From JAKZVK01 sp965237575 (GTDB taxonomy: Bacteria; Acidobacteriota; Terriglobia; Bryobacterales; UBA6623): a DNA stretch of 64,000 bases. Under the pieces are notes generated by a model, which made no database searches, had not been told where the DNA came from, and was given only the letters and a program-made list of their open reading frames with translations. Positions 53,500 to 63,408 of the stretch are shown here, in pieces. A program made the position numbers and the translations under genes. The stretch is taken from contig CBDEGI010000002.1 of the NCBI GenBank assembly GCA_965237575.1, forward strand, positions 868,001 through 932,000, read 5' to 3'. Within the stretch, counting starts at the first letter, position 1; every line of letters begins with the position of its first letter.

Positions 53500-53943
53500 A
53501 TGGCAGCGAAGAAAACGACGAAGAAGCCGAAGAGCTACTGGCTCGTCAAGTCCGAGCCGTTCAAATACTCCTGGGAGCAGTTCCGCAAGGACGGCTCAAC
53601 CTACTGGGACGGCGTGCGTAACTATCAAGCGCGCAACAACCTGCGGACGATGGGCAAGGGCGACCTCGTCCTCTTCTACCACAGCAACGAGGGCTTGGCC
53701 GTCGTGGGCGTGGCGCGAGTCATCAAGGAAGCCTACCAGGACCCCACGACGGACGATGACCGCTGGTCGGTCGTCGATTTGAAGCCCGTGACAACGCTCA
53801 AGCGGCCGGTCACGCTCGAGGAAATCAAGAACGACAAACGCCTCGCCAACATGAAGCTCGTCCGACAGGGTCGCCTGTCGGTGAGCCAAGTCACCGAAGA
53901 TGAGTTCGACGTAATCCTCACATTGGGTTCGCGCAAACCCTAA
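53500..53943 (+). CDS. EVE domain protein
   Basis: 147 aa. SYWLVKSEPFKYSWEQFRKD, then YWDGVRNYQARNNLRTMGKG and VLFYHSNEGLAVVGVARVIK, matching EVE (PUA-like) domains that read modified bases in nucleic acids; the Trp and Tyr pocket residues are conserved. A basic N-terminal tail (AAKKTTKKPK) is present. Function in bacteria is not settled; many EVE genes accompany restriction or tRNA-modification genes, but none is next to it here. Confidence 0.9.
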   Translation: MAAKKTTKKPKSYWLVKSEPFKYSWEQFRKDGSTYWDGVRNYQARNNLRTMGKGDLVLFYHSNEGLAVVGVARVIKEAYQDPTTDDDRWSVVDLKPVTTLKRPVTLEEIKNDKRLANMKLVRQGRLSVSQVTEDEFDVILTLGSRKP

Positions 53944-54207
53944 ATCCCCTAACTCCAACACCGCCACCAGAACAACGTGCAAGTGGAGCGACGCAACCAG
54001 CGACACGCCCCTGCGCCGGCCGTCGGGACTCGACGAGACGCGACAACAGCAGACAGCAGCGGCCTATAGCGTCGACTTGAATCGCCAATCGGGTCTCCGA
54101 CGCGCCCGAGTTCCGGCCATTGTATCTCAGGCACTACGTGTCTCACGTCTTCGCGCGGCGACGCTCCCGCAGCCCGCACGGGAAGGCGCTAAGATTGGTG
54201 CAACCTT

Positions 54208-57200
54208 ATGGTTGCCGGCTCGCTCAGAAACCCGCATGCGGTCGTTGTCGGCGCTCTGACCGTCGTTCTGTTGGGCGTCGTTGCGGCCACTCGCATTCCC
54301 ACTGACATTCTGCCCACCTTCAAAACGCCTGCCGTGCAGGTGTTGACGCTCTATCCCGGCATGCCCGCGGAGGTGATGGAGAAAGACATCACCAGCCGCC
54401 TCGAACGCTGGACCGGTCAGGCCAACGGTATCTCCCACCAGGAAGCGCGTTCGATGAACGGCGTGAGCATCGTGCGCGATTACTTCCGTCCCGACATCGA
54501 CCCCAACACCGCCATGTCGCAGGTGTCGTCGCTGGCCATCGCCGACATGTATTACCTGCCGCCGGGCACGGTTCCGCCGATGATCATGCCCTTCGACCCA
54601 ACGGCCAGCATGCCGTTGTGTCTGGTGAGCGTCAGTAGCCCGAGCTACGACGAAACCGAGCTCTACGACATCGCCTACTTCGAGTTGCGCAACCGACTGC
54701 AGGGCATTAGCGGTGTGATCGCGCCGGCGGTGTACGGAGGCCGCATCCGCCGCATTCTGGCCTATGTCGATCGCGACAAGCTGGCGGTGCGCAACCTTTC
54801 GCCCATGGACGTGGTCAGCACCCTCAAGAACTTCAACACTTTCATCCCCACCGGCAACGCCAAGATCGGCGAGTTCGACTACCAGATCAACGCCAACGGC
54901 ATGGTGCGGCATGTGGAGCAGATGAACGAGTTCCCCGTGCGCGTCGGCAAGGGCGGGGCTCCGATCCAGATCCGCGACGTCGGCAAGGTAGAAGACACGC
55001 ATCAGATCCAAACCAACATCGTTCGCGTCAACGGCCGGCGGCAGGTCTACATCCCCATCTACCGCCAGCCGGGCGCCAACACGATCGCCGTCGTCGATGG
55101 GATCAAGGAGACGATCGGCTCGATCCTCGAGCGCCTGCCGAAGGGCGTGAACCTCGACGTCGTGCTCGACCAGTCGGTCTACGTGCGCAAGGCGATCGCC
55201 AGCCTCGAGAAGGAAGCGCTGGCCGGGGCCGCCCTAGCCGGGCTGATGATTTGGATCTTCATGGGAAGCCTGCGATCGACGTTCGTGATTCTGCTGTCGG
55301 TGCCGCTGTCGGTGCTGGCGGCCATCGCCGGGCTCTATTTCACCGGCAACAGCCTGAACGCGATGACGCTTGGCGGGCTGGCGTTGGCTGTGGGACGCCT
55401 CGTCGACGACTCGATCGTCGTGCTCGAAAACACGCACCGTCACGTGGCAATGGGTAAAGACCCCGCCATCGCAGCGCGGGAGGCGGCTGATCAGGTGCGG
55501 ATGCCGATCTTGGTGGCGACGGTCGTGACGATCGTCGTCTTCGCGCCGGTGGTCTTCCTGACGGGGATCGGCAAGTTTCTGTTTCTGCCACTGGCGGCGA
55601 GTGTCAGTTTCGCGATGGTTGGCTCGCACTTGGTCGCGGTGACGCTGGTGCCTGTCTACTGCGCCAAGTTCATGCGAAAGGGTGGCGGGGAGGGTGAAGG
55701 CACAGCCGCGGCGTCCGCCTCCGACCGCATGATCGGCTCTCTCCAGGCGATGTACGCGAGCCTACTGAGCCGGTTGTTCCGGCTGCGGTTCGCGACGGCT
55801 GTGGTCCTCGCCGCGCTCGTCGCCGGGACGGTTTTCATCTACGACCGCATCGGGACGGAGTTGTTTCCACGGCTCGACACAGGGCAGTTCAGCGTGCAGA
55901 TGCGGGCTCCCTCCGGCACGCGCATCGAGCGAACCGAAGAGCAAGTGGCCGAGGTCGAGAAGGCCATCACCGAAACCATCGCACCTGAGGATTTGCAGAT
56001 CCTCATCTCCAACACCGGCGTTCTCTACGACTGGCCCGCCGCCTACACACGCAACGCCGGGCCGATGGACTCGAGCCTCATGGTGCAGCTTCACGACGAG
56101 CACCACACGCCGTCGTTTGAGTACGTTCGACGCTTGCGGCGGTTGCTGCGCGAGAGATTCCCGATGCTGGAGTTCTCGTTCGAGACCGGTGGCATGATCA
56201 ACTCAGCGATCAACCTCGGCCTGCCCGCGCCGATCAACATTCAGGTGCAAGGGAATCGGCTTGAGGTTGCACAGCAGATCGCGCGTGAGATCAAGAGCGA
56301 AGTCGAGAGCGTGCCGGGGGCGGTCGATGTCCACATCCAGCAGAAACTCGACTACCCTCAGTTGACGCTCGACATCGATCGCAACAAAGCCGCCCAGCTC
56401 GGCATCAACGCCGACGAAGCGGTGAAGAACATCGTCACCAGCCTCAACTCGAGCGTCAACTTCGACCCCGCGTTTTGGATCGATGAAGACAACGGGAATC
56501 ACTACTTCGTCGGCGCCCAGTATCGCGAAGAGGATATCGATTCGATCGATACGATTCTCGATATCCCGATCACGGGGGCCGGTCAGGCGCAAGCCGGCGC
56601 TGCCATGAGCAAGCTTTTCCGCCCGGCGCCCAAGAGCACGGCGGTGATGACGAACGGCAAGCCGGTTCTGTTGCGCAACATCGCGAAGATCCACCGTACC
56701 ACCGCGCCGACGGAGATCACGCACCTCAATATCAGCCGCGTGACCGACATCTACGCCGACGTTGATGGACGCGATATCGGCGGCGTCGCGGCCGACATCG
56801 AGCACAAGCTTGAAGGCAAACAGTGGCCCGAGGGCTATCGTGTCGACATCCGCGGCGAGGTGGCCTCGATGCGCGAGTCGTTCGGCGGCATGCGGTTTGG
56901 TTTCGCCTTGGCGGTGGTGCTGGTCTACTTCGTGATGGTGGCCCTGTTCCGCAGCTTTCTCGACCCCCTGATTGTGATGCTATCGGTGCCGCTGGGGCTG
57001 ATCGGTGTCGTTTGGATTCTGTGGGCGACGGATACGACGTTGAACATTCAATCCTTCATGGGCACGATCTTCATGATCGGCATCGCGGCCTCGACGAGCA
57101 CGTTGCTCGTTGAGTTTGCGAATCGGTTGCGTGCCGAGGGGATGAGCGCGAGTGAAGCCGTGCTGGAGGCGGCGCGTATCCGGTTGCGGCCGATCTTGAT

Positions 57201-57360
57201 GACCACCGGAACGGCGTTGCTGGCTTTGTTGCCTCCGGCGTTGAATCCGGCCGAGCCCATCATGCCTTTGGCTCGCGCAGTCATTGGCGGGTTGACGTCG
57301 TCCACCTTGTTGACCTTGGTGGTGGTTCCGTTGCTGTATCGGGAGTTCAAACGGTCATGA
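54208..57360 (+). CDS. RND-superfamily efflux permease (HAE1-like)
   Basis: 1050 aa. Two halves, each with a large periplasmic region and six membrane spans. The proton-relay Asp pair lies in GRLVDDSIVVLEN, and there is a conserved PTDILPTFKTPAVQVLT near the start. It should pump hydrophobic or toxic compounds, or metals, with the adaptor and TolC-like genes downstream. The permease comes first in this operon. Confidence 0.92.
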   Translation: MVAGSLRNPHAVVVGALTVVLLGVVAATRIPTDILPTFKTPAVQVLTLYPGMPAEVMEKDITSRLERWTGQANGISHQEARSMNGVSIVRDYFRPDIDPNTAMSQVSSLAIADMYYLPPGTVPPMIMPFDPTASMPLCLVSVSSPSYDETELYDIAYFELRNRLQGISGVIAPAVYGGRIRRILAYVDRDKLAVRNLSPMDVVSTLKNFNTFIPTGNAKIGEFDYQINANGMVRHVEQMNEFPVRVGKGGAPIQIRDVGKVEDTHQIQTNIVRVNGRRQVYIPIYRQPGANTIAVVDGIKETIGSILERLPKGVNLDVVLDQSVYVRKAIASLEKEALAGAALAGLMIWIFMGSLRSTFVILLSVPLSVLAAIAGLYFTGNSLNAMTLGGLALAVGRLVDDSIVVLENTHRHVAMGKDPAIAAREAADQVRMPILVATVVTIVVFAPVVFLTGIGKFLFLPLAASVSFAMVGSHLVAVTLVPVYCAKFMRKGGGEGEGTAAASASDRMIGSLQAMYASLLSRLFRLRFATAVVLAALVAGTVFIYDRIGTELFPRLDTGQFSVQMRAPSGTRIERTEEQVAEVEKAITETIAPEDLQILISNTGVLYDWPAAYTRNAGPMDSSLMVQLHDEHHTPSFEYVRRLRRLLRERFPMLEFSFETGGMINSAINLGLPAPINIQVQGNRLEVAQQIAREIKSEVESVPGAVDVHIQQKLDYPQLTLDIDRNKAAQLGINADEAVKNIVTSLNSSVNFDPAFWIDEDNGNHYFVGAQYREEDIDSIDTILDIPITGAGQAQAGAAMSKLFRPAPKSTAVMTNGKPVLLRNIAKIHRTTAPTEITHLNISRVTDIYADVDGRDIGGVAADIEHKLEGKQWPEGYRVDIRGEVASMRESFGGMRFGFALAVVLVYFVMVALFRSFLDPLIVMLSVPLGLIGVVWILWATDTTLNIQSFMGTIFMIGIAASTSTLLVEFANRLRAEGMSASEAVLEAARIRLRPILMTTGTALLALLPPALNPAEPIMPLARAVIGGLTSSTLLTLVVVPLLYREFKRS

Positions 57361-58574
57361 GAACGTTGGCGGGTCGCCGGGTGGGTTTGGTTTCGACCGT
57401 TCTTTTGCTCGGCGCTTGCTCGTCGACCGGAACGCCCGGTGAGGCTTCGGCGGATACGGTTACCGGCGGAGAGTCGTTGCCGGAGCGGATCTCGGTCACG
57501 GTCGCTCCACCCGAGCGGCGTGACCTGACCGAAGAAATCACCCTTGCAGGCACGATTGTGCCCGAGGAACAGGTCACTCTCTACGCCAAAGTAACCGGTT
57601 ATCTCAAATCCATCTCCGTCGATATCGGAGACCACGTCGAGCAGGGGCAACTGCTCGCCGAAATCGACGTGCCGGAGATGGTTGCTTCGCTCGAAGAAAA
57701 GCGGGCGGGGCTGGTTCGGGCCGAGGCGCAGGTCCATCAGGCCAAAGCGAGTGTGGGCCAGTACGAGGCCGAGTTGCAGTTCAAGAAGACCCAACACAAG
57801 CGTCTTAGCGCGATTCGCGAGCGCGACCCCGATGTACTTCCCCAACAGGAAGTCGACCAGGCACGGGCAGCGCTCGGCGTTGCGGAGAGCAAGTTGCGAA
57901 CGGCACAGGCCGACGTACAGGCGCGCGAAGCGGCCGTGTCGGCCGCCGAGGCTGCGATGGCGACGCTCACCCGCTTGTCCGAATACACTCGTATCGTCGC
58001 GCCGATGAGGGGTGTCGTCACCGAACGGTTCGTCGACCCCGGCGCGCTGGTGCAGGCTGCGGCGTCGTCCCGAACGCAAGTGGCTCCTCTGGTATCGCTT
58101 GCCCGCGTCGACCGTGTCCGGGTTGTGGTTGCTGCGCCCGAGCCGGCCACGCCCCATGTCCGCCGCGGTACGGAGGCGGCCGTTGAGGTGGAGGGCTACC
58201 CGGGCGAGCCCTTCGAGGCCACCGTATCTCGTATTGGGGCCGTGCTCGACCCCGCCACGCATACGATGCGTGTGGAGATCGATCTTCCGAATCGCGGCAG
58301 GCGGTTGCGGCCCGGTATGTCGGCTGCGGTGACACTGGTGCTTCGCCGGATCGAGGATGCTCTGACCGTGCCGGCGTCGGCGGTCGAGTCCAACGCAGCG
58401 GAACAGTCCGTGTTCGTGGTCGCGGATGCTGAAGCCAGGCGCCGCGCGGTCAGCATCGGCATGGAGTCGGCCGGTTCTCTCCAGATCGTCGAGGGCCTGA
58501 CCGGCAGTGAACAGGTAGTGGTCTCGTCCGCGGCTCCGCTGACCGAGGGCGCGGGCGTTGCTGTCCACCCGTGA
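57357..58574 (+). CDS. RND efflux periplasmic adaptor lipoprotein
   Basis: 405 aa. Lipobox LLGACSS at about residue 20, then a barrel-sandwich hybrid (GTIVPEEQVTLYAKVTGYLK), a coiled coil (SLEEKRAGLVRAEAQVHQAK and following), a second lipoyl half (TRIVAPMRGVVTERFVDPGA) and a beta-barrel. It bridges permease and outer membrane channel. Overlaps the permease by 4 bp (ATGA). Confidence 0.92.
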   Translation: MRTLAGRRVGLVSTVLLLGACSSTGTPGEASADTVTGGESLPERISVTVAPPERRDLTEEITLAGTIVPEEQVTLYAKVTGYLKSISVDIGDHVEQGQLLAEIDVPEMVASLEEKRAGLVRAEAQVHQAKASVGQYEAELQFKKTQHKRLSAIRERDPDVLPQQEVDQARAALGVAESKLRTAQADVQAREAAVSAAEAAMATLTRLSEYTRIVAPMRGVVTERFVDPGALVQAAASSRTQVAPLVSLARVDRVRVVVAAPEPATPHVRRGTEAAVEVEGYPGEPFEATVSRIGAVLDPATHTMRVEIDLPNRGRRLRPGMSAAVTLVLRRIEDALTVPASAVESNAAEQSVFVVADAEARRRAVSIGMESAGSLQIVEGLTGSEQVVVSSAAPLTEGAGVAVHP

Positions 58575-58626
58575 AAGCGCTGAGGAAGCCACCCGCGCGA
58601 GCCTGGAGAGTGGCGGAGCAAACACT

Positions 58627-59922
58627 ATGAAGACTTCCTGCGTTCTACTTCTTCTATCCACGAGTTTCCTCGCCGCCGCCGATGCCCAGACTCCTCTTCT
58701 TACGCTCGGCCAAGCTATCTCACTGGCGCTTTCCGACAACCCCGCTATCGCCGAGGCCGAAGCGGCCGTCGACGAAGCCGACGCCCGCGTGCGGCAGGCA
58801 CGCGCGGACTACTATCCTCAATTCAGTAGCAGCGGGCTCGCCAAGGCCGGCCTCTCCGGCGCCCTCAACGGAGTCCAACCGCTGGGCTTGCCGAACTCGC
58901 CGTTCTATCGCAACTTCGCCAACGGCCTCAACATCTACCATCCGGGCTTCGACTTCGGAAGGACGAAACACGCCGTAGGCGCCATCGAGAGCGGACGCCA
59001 AGCCGTGGCTACCGATCTCGAGGCTGTCCAGGCTGCCGTCGTGCTCGACGTGACACGCGCCTTCTACACGGTCATCCAGTCCCGGAAGATCGAGGCCGCG
59101 TTCGGCGAAGCGGTCGCGGGACAGCAACTCACGGTCCGGCAAGCGCAAGCGTTTGTGGATGGTGAGATCCGCTCGAAGGTGGACCTCAGCTTCGCCCGCG
59201 CCTCCCTGGCCGAAGCCCAACTGCGCGCCCTGCACGCTTCGACGACACTGCGGGTCGCGCGCGCCGCCCTGGCCCGCGTGCTGGGTGATTCGCAAGCACA
59301 GTTCGAGCTCGTGGCCGACGCTGCCCCCGAACTGCCGCGGCTCGATCCGCTCGATGTCCTTCTCGACGAAGCGCAGGCGAACCATCCGGAGATCCGGGCC
59401 CTGATCGCGCGGCAAGACGCGGCGCTCGAAACCGTCCACTTGGCGCGCAGCCGGCGCAAGCCACATTTGTCATTCTTCTTCTCGGGTGGATGGGCCCGCT
59501 TCAGCTCCCTTGCGCTAGGCAACTTGACGGCGATCGGCACCGGGCTGGCGTTTCCGTTGCTCAACTTCGGGAAATATGGGGGCGCGATTGAAGAATCGGA
59601 GGCGCGCCTGCGGCTGCTCGACTACCGTCTCGAAGATTTACGCCAGCAACTAGCCCTCGATACACGTTCCGCTTACTACCGGTTGGAGGGTTCGCTCCAG
59701 GCCGTGCCCTTACGGGAAACTCAGTCGAAGGCTTCTCTCGAAGCGGTGCGCCTCGCTCGCGCCCGTTATCGAGAGCAACTCGGCACCATGGTTGATCTCA
59801 ACCAAGCCGAGAGCCGTTTGGCGCAGGCGGAGGCTGACGAGTGGGTCGGGCTCTACGCCGCCAAGATCGCCGAAGCCGACCTCGACTTCGCCGTGGGAGG
59901 CATCTTGCCTTCCCCGGAGTAG
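58627..59922 (+). CDS. TolC-family outer membrane channel
   Basis: 431 aa. Signal peptide CVLLLLSTSFLAAADA, then the duplicated helical hairpin and beta-strand layout of TolC (LTLGQAISLALSDNPAIAEA; SFARASLAEAQLRALHAS; VRLARARYREQLGTMVDLNQ). It completes a tripartite pump with the two upstream genes. Confidence 0.92.
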   Translation: MKTSCVLLLLSTSFLAAADAQTPLLTLGQAISLALSDNPAIAEAEAAVDEADARVRQARADYYPQFSSSGLAKAGLSGALNGVQPLGLPNSPFYRNFANGLNIYHPGFDFGRTKHAVGAIESGRQAVATDLEAVQAAVVLDVTRAFYTVIQSRKIEAAFGEAVAGQQLTVRQAQAFVDGEIRSKVDLSFARASLAEAQLRALHASTTLRVARAALARVLGDSQAQFELVADAAPELPRLDPLDVLLDEAQANHPEIRALIARQDAALETVHLARSRRKPHLSFFFSGGWARFSSLALGNLTAIGTGLAFPLLNFGKYGGAIEESEARLRLLDYRLEDLRQQLALDTRSAYYRLEGSLQAVPLRETQSKASLEAVRLARARYREQLGTMVDLNQAESRLAQAEADEWVGLYAAKIAEADLDFAVGGILPSPE

Positions 59923-60030
59923 CGGGCTGCGTCCGGTTCTTTTTCCGCTCTTCCGTTTCTTCGGGCAGAAAGGTGACGGTCTGCCGCCGTCACGCTACGA
60001 TGAACGCAGGCTCTCCACGCGGCGCACCCC

Positions 60031-61152
60031 ATGACGTTTGAACTCGGCAAGACGATCGGCGGCTACGAGTTCCTCGAAGAACTCGAAACCAAGAGCGTCG
60101 GGCTGTCGTTCAAGGTCTTCAACGAGGCCGCCAGAAGGCTGGAGGTGCTCAAAGTTCTGTCGCGGGAACTGCGTGACGACCAAGAACGCACGCAACGTTT
60201 CCTGCTGGAAGTCAAGACCCACGAGCAATTGAGCCACCCTCACCTGGCAGCGTTCTACCGCGCTTTCGAGATCGAAGGCCAGATGATGATGACGACGGAG
60301 TGGCTCGACGGCGAGACGTTGGCCGCGAAGATCAGCGGCGGCCCGCTCCCACTGGAGGAAGCGCTCGCTGCGATGAGCCAAGCGCTCTCGGCCCTTGAAT
60401 ACGCTCACGCGAATGGCGTTGTCCACCGCAACCTCAGCCCCTCGTGCCTGATCTTCACCGCCGGGGATGTCGTCAAGGTCACTGACTTCGAGCTGGCCAA
60501 GGCGGCCAGCGACCCGAGACTCACCCTCACCGGGACCGCGCTCGGCCCGATGTACTACATCGCGCCGGAACAGGTGAAGGGCGAAACGGCCCTCGACGCA
60601 CGCAGCGACATCTACTCGCTCGGGATGGTGCTCTACGAAGTGCTGACCGGGCGCCAGGCGTTCGATTCGGCAAGCCAGTTCGAGGTCATGCAGGCGCATG
60701 TCCGCACAATGCCGCCGCCGCCCAGCGAGATCCGTTCCGGCCTGCCTGCCGAACTCGATCCGATTGTGTTGACGGCGGTCGCCAAGGATCCCAATGCACG
60801 GTTCGACAGCGCCCGGCAGTTTCGCGAGGCTCTCGAGAGGGTAACTAGCACTGCGCGGGCGTCCGAGCCACAAGGCATGGCCGCCACCGCTGCCGCGGCC
60901 CGCGTTCACTCGCCAAAACCCGCTGAGACGCCTTTGCCCGACAAGATCATCGAGACCTGGGTGGCTGAGAAGTCGCCCGCGAGTCCCGCGCCGGCCCTCG
61001 TGCAGACCGCTACGGAACCCGCTGGGCCTCGCCGCGTGACGCCGCGGGACCTGCTTTACGACGGCGGCCAACTCGACGCCCGAGTGATTGGCCTGATCAC
61101 GTTTGTTGTTACGTTGATTCTTTGCTTTGTCGGGCTGGCGATCTTCCGGTAG
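60031..61152 (+). CDS. Ser/Thr protein kinase-like protein, probable pseudokinase
   Basis: 373 aa. Bacterial (Pkn-type) kinase domain, residues about 10-275, and a single membrane span at the C-terminus (VIGLITFVVTLILCFVGLAIF). The Lys41 of VLKVLS and Glu60 are kept, and APE is at 178-180. The catalytic loop reads HRNLSPSC (Asp134 to Asn, Lys136 to Ser, Asn139 to Cys) and DFG is DFE (152-154). The Gly-rich loop is also poor. It is therefore unlikely to phosphorylate in the normal way and may act as a scaffold. The domain is C-terminally anchored, with the kinase part in the cytoplasm. Confidence 0.85.
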   Translation: MTFELGKTIGGYEFLEELETKSVGLSFKVFNEAARRLEVLKVLSRELRDDQERTQRFLLEVKTHEQLSHPHLAAFYRAFEIEGQMMMTTEWLDGETLAAKISGGPLPLEEALAAMSQALSALEYAHANGVVHRNLSPSCLIFTAGDVVKVTDFELAKAASDPRLTLTGTALGPMYYIAPEQVKGETALDARSDIYSLGMVLYEVLTGRQAFDSASQFEVMQAHVRTMPPPPSEIRSGLPAELDPIVLTAVAKDPNARFDSARQFREALERVTSTARASEPQGMAATAAAARVHSPKPAETPLPDKIIETWVAEKSPASPAPALVQTATEPAGPRRVTPRDLLYDGGQLDARVIGLITFVVTLILCFVGLAIFR

Positions 61153-61207
61153 ACGACGAGAAGGCGCCGGATGATTCGTTGATCTGCGTGTCTGTCTGGT
61201 GTGCTTG

Positions 61208-62116
61208 TTACTGGGGGCCTGGTCCACGGCGCTGCAGCGCGAGATCCTCCAGCACCCGTTGCGCCCGCAATATGGCTTGCCCGGCTTCTGAGCGTGTGCT
61301 GCCGGCACGGTGCTGCAGGTCGACGTAGTCGTGAAGTTCGGCCGGCGAATCAGGGCCCGCGACGAACCCCGCGCGGCGGAAGACATGCTGCAGGGCCGAC
61401 TCGGCCCGCGCTTGTGCGGCGTCGGCGGACTGGTGCTGCCGCTGTGCCTGCCGCAGCGCCGACCGGGCGCCGTCGAGCGCCGTGGTCAACTCGTCCCGCA
61501 GGTCGCGAACACGCTGATCCGCCCCTTCGGCGCGTGCCTGGGCCGAGGCGAGGGCCTCTTGCGCCTGCTGCGTCTCCCGGCGCGCGCGCTCGGCCTCTGC
61601 CTCGGTTAGGCGCATTCGTTCAAACGCTTGCCGTAACTGCTCCCGCGTCTCCTCAAGGCGTGTTTCGATGTACTGGGTGCGCTCGGACCCTTCACCGAGC
61701 TGCTTGGCTGTTTCCTCGGCCTGACGCCTCGCCTCGGCCGCCTGTTGGCGCAGTGCTTCGGCGGCCTCCTCGGCCGAGGCGGCTTTCTCTCGGGCCGCCG
61801 CCGCTGTGCCCGAGGCGCCGCGCGCCAGGTTGCCGGCCACCGTCGCCTGGCTTTGGGCCAGCACAACGAGCTTGCGCGCCTCCAAGGCAGCGTCTTCGGC
61901 TTGTGACGCCTGCCGCTCAGCCGCCCTCAGCCGGGTTTCGGCCGCGACCGCGCGGCTCTCTACGAGCTGAATCACGTACACCGAGTAGCCCGAGACCGCA
62001 AGTGCGATCACGACGGAGAGCGCCGAGAAAATCGACGTTAGCGGTATCGTGGCGGCCTGCCGCCGCGCTTGTTCCCTCGCCTGTCGTGGATCGAGAGGGC
62101 TTTGCATGGAGGGCAT
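61208..62116 (-). CDS. Membrane-anchored long coiled-coil protein
   Basis: 302 aa. A short N-terminal cytoplasmic part, one membrane span (IFSALSVVIALAVSGYSVYV), then about 180 residues of Ala/Glu/Arg/Gln-rich heptads (RAAERQASQAEDAALEARKL and onward), and a small C-terminal segment with HDYVDLQHRAGSTRSEA. Architecture suggests an envelope tether or scaffold; family unknown. Confidence 0.7.
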   Translation of the reverse strand: MPSMQSPLDPRQAREQARRQAATIPLTSIFSALSVVIALAVSGYSVYVIQLVESRAVAAETRLRAAERQASQAEDAALEARKLVVLAQSQATVAGNLARGASGTAAAAREKAASAEEAAEALRQQAAEARRQAEETAKQLGEGSERTQYIETRLEETREQLRQAFERMRLTEAEAERARRETQQAQEALASAQARAEGADQRVRDLRDELTTALDGARSALRQAQRQHQSADAAQARAESALQHVFRRAGFVAGPDSPAELHDYVDLQHRAGSTRSEAGQAILRAQRVLEDLALQRRGPGPQ

Positions 62117-62174
62117 GGAACCTCCTGAAATCAGACCGGGACCAGCCGGCCGGATGCCGCGCCGCGAGAACTGC

Positions 62175-63095
62175 CTAGCGCGGCCTTTCCTCGTTCGCGG
62201 GCGGAGGATCGTAGGAAGGGGACTTCCCGCTCAGGAACGCCCCGAGCTGCGGGGCCGGCAGCCGCAACGCAATGTAGAACGTGCCGAAGAGCGCATAGAG
62301 CGCGCTAGCCTCATCGAAGCGCATTTCATAGATCAGCTTCTTGAACACCAGTGGGTCGTTGGCAAACAGATCGACGCCCCACTCCCAGTCGTCGAAGCCG
62401 ATCGAGCCCGAGATGATCTGCTTTACCTTACCGGCATAACGCCGTCCGATCAAGCCATGGTCACGCATCATCCGTCGCCGCTCGGCAATCGGGATGTTGT
62501 ACCAGTTGTTTACCTCGGCGCGCTTCTTGTCCATCGGATAGAAGCACAGGTAGCGGTGCGGAGGTACGGTCGGCCACAGACGCGCGGCCATGGCCTGCCT
62601 CTGCTCTTCGAGTTTCTCTTCCTCGGCGGCGAGCCACTCCGGGCTTCCCGGTTCGACGCCGCTTTCCGCCAGCGCTTCATACAACTGAACAGAAGACTCA
62701 TATAGCCCAAGCTCCACCACGGACACATAGGAGCTAGTCGGCTCCAGGTATTCGTTCAGCTTGAGCTGCGCCAGCGCCAGTTCCGCCGTGTTCAAGGCCT
62801 CGAACGAGCGGCGGAAATGCACCAGCATCAGGTCGCCTTTATGGCCAAGCTGCGAGAACAGCGCGCTGCCGCCTTCCGGGTCCACCTCCATCGAAGTGAG
62901 CGCTGCTTCGGCTTCCGCGACGGCTTCCGATTGCGCCTCCGCTGACAAAGCCTTCCACGTCGGCCAACGCACGCGGAACATCTGATGCAACAGGCTCGAT
63001 CCGTCAAGCGTCAGCGGAACAGCAGGGGCGTGCGCGGGCGCCGGGGCCCTGCGGCCGTGCTCGTGAGGTTTGGTTGCGACGTCTGACGTGCTCAT
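62175..63095 (-). CDS. HemQ-like chlorite dismutase-family protein
   Basis: 306 aa. The ATG at 63095 is preferred to a TTG 3 bp upstream. The C-terminal domain reads CFYPMDKKRAEVNNWYNIPI, then MMRDHGLIGRRYAGKVKQI and SIGFDDWEWGVDLFANDPLV, matching coproheme decarboxylase/chlorite dismutase-type proteins. An N-terminal extension of about 40 residues is Ala/Pro-rich. Likely acts in haem biosynthesis by turning coproheme III into haem b. A Pro-rich C-terminal tail follows LGAFLSGKSPSYD. Monocistronic. Confidence 0.9.
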   Translation of the reverse strand: MSTSDVATKPHEHGRRAPAPAHAPAVPLTLDGSSLLHQMFRVRWPTWKALSAEAQSEAVAEAEAALTSMEVDPEGGSALFSQLGHKGDLMLVHFRRSFEALNTAELALAQLKLNEYLEPTSSYVSVVELGLYESSVQLYEALAESGVEPGSPEWLAAEEEKLEEQRQAMAARLWPTVPPHRYLCFYPMDKKRAEVNNWYNIPIAERRRMMRDHGLIGRRYAGKVKQIISGSIGFDDWEWGVDLFANDPLVFKKLIYEMRFDEASALYALFGTFYIALRLPAPQLGAFLSGKSPSYDPPPANEERPR

Positions 63096-63408
63096 CAATG
63101 AGGCCCTTCGGTGCCGGCAGCCTCGTCAATCCAACCGTTCGGTTGCGCGAGACAATACCACTGTAACAGAAGGCTTTCCGCGCCCCCTGGTTGCTTCCTC
63201 GCGGGTGCCTTCTTCAGTGGCGGAGGCCGCCCGCAACTCAGGTGTAACGCGGGGGATTGATCCCGAATCTGTCGTAGCCGGGCGGGGCGCCTCAGTACCT
63301 TCGGCCCATTGACAGTCCAAGTCCCTTGTTGCATTCTTGACGAAGGCGCCTCGGTGCCTCGGCGATGCGGTTCTGCGCGCCGCCATCGCCCCCTTCTTCC
63401 GGCAGTCA
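63096..63408. other. Intergenic between hemQ-like and PilZ-J genes
   Basis: About 310 bp shared by divergent genes (hemQ-like to the left, PilZ-J to the right). It should carry both promoters; no clear hexamers were identified. Confidence 0.4.
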
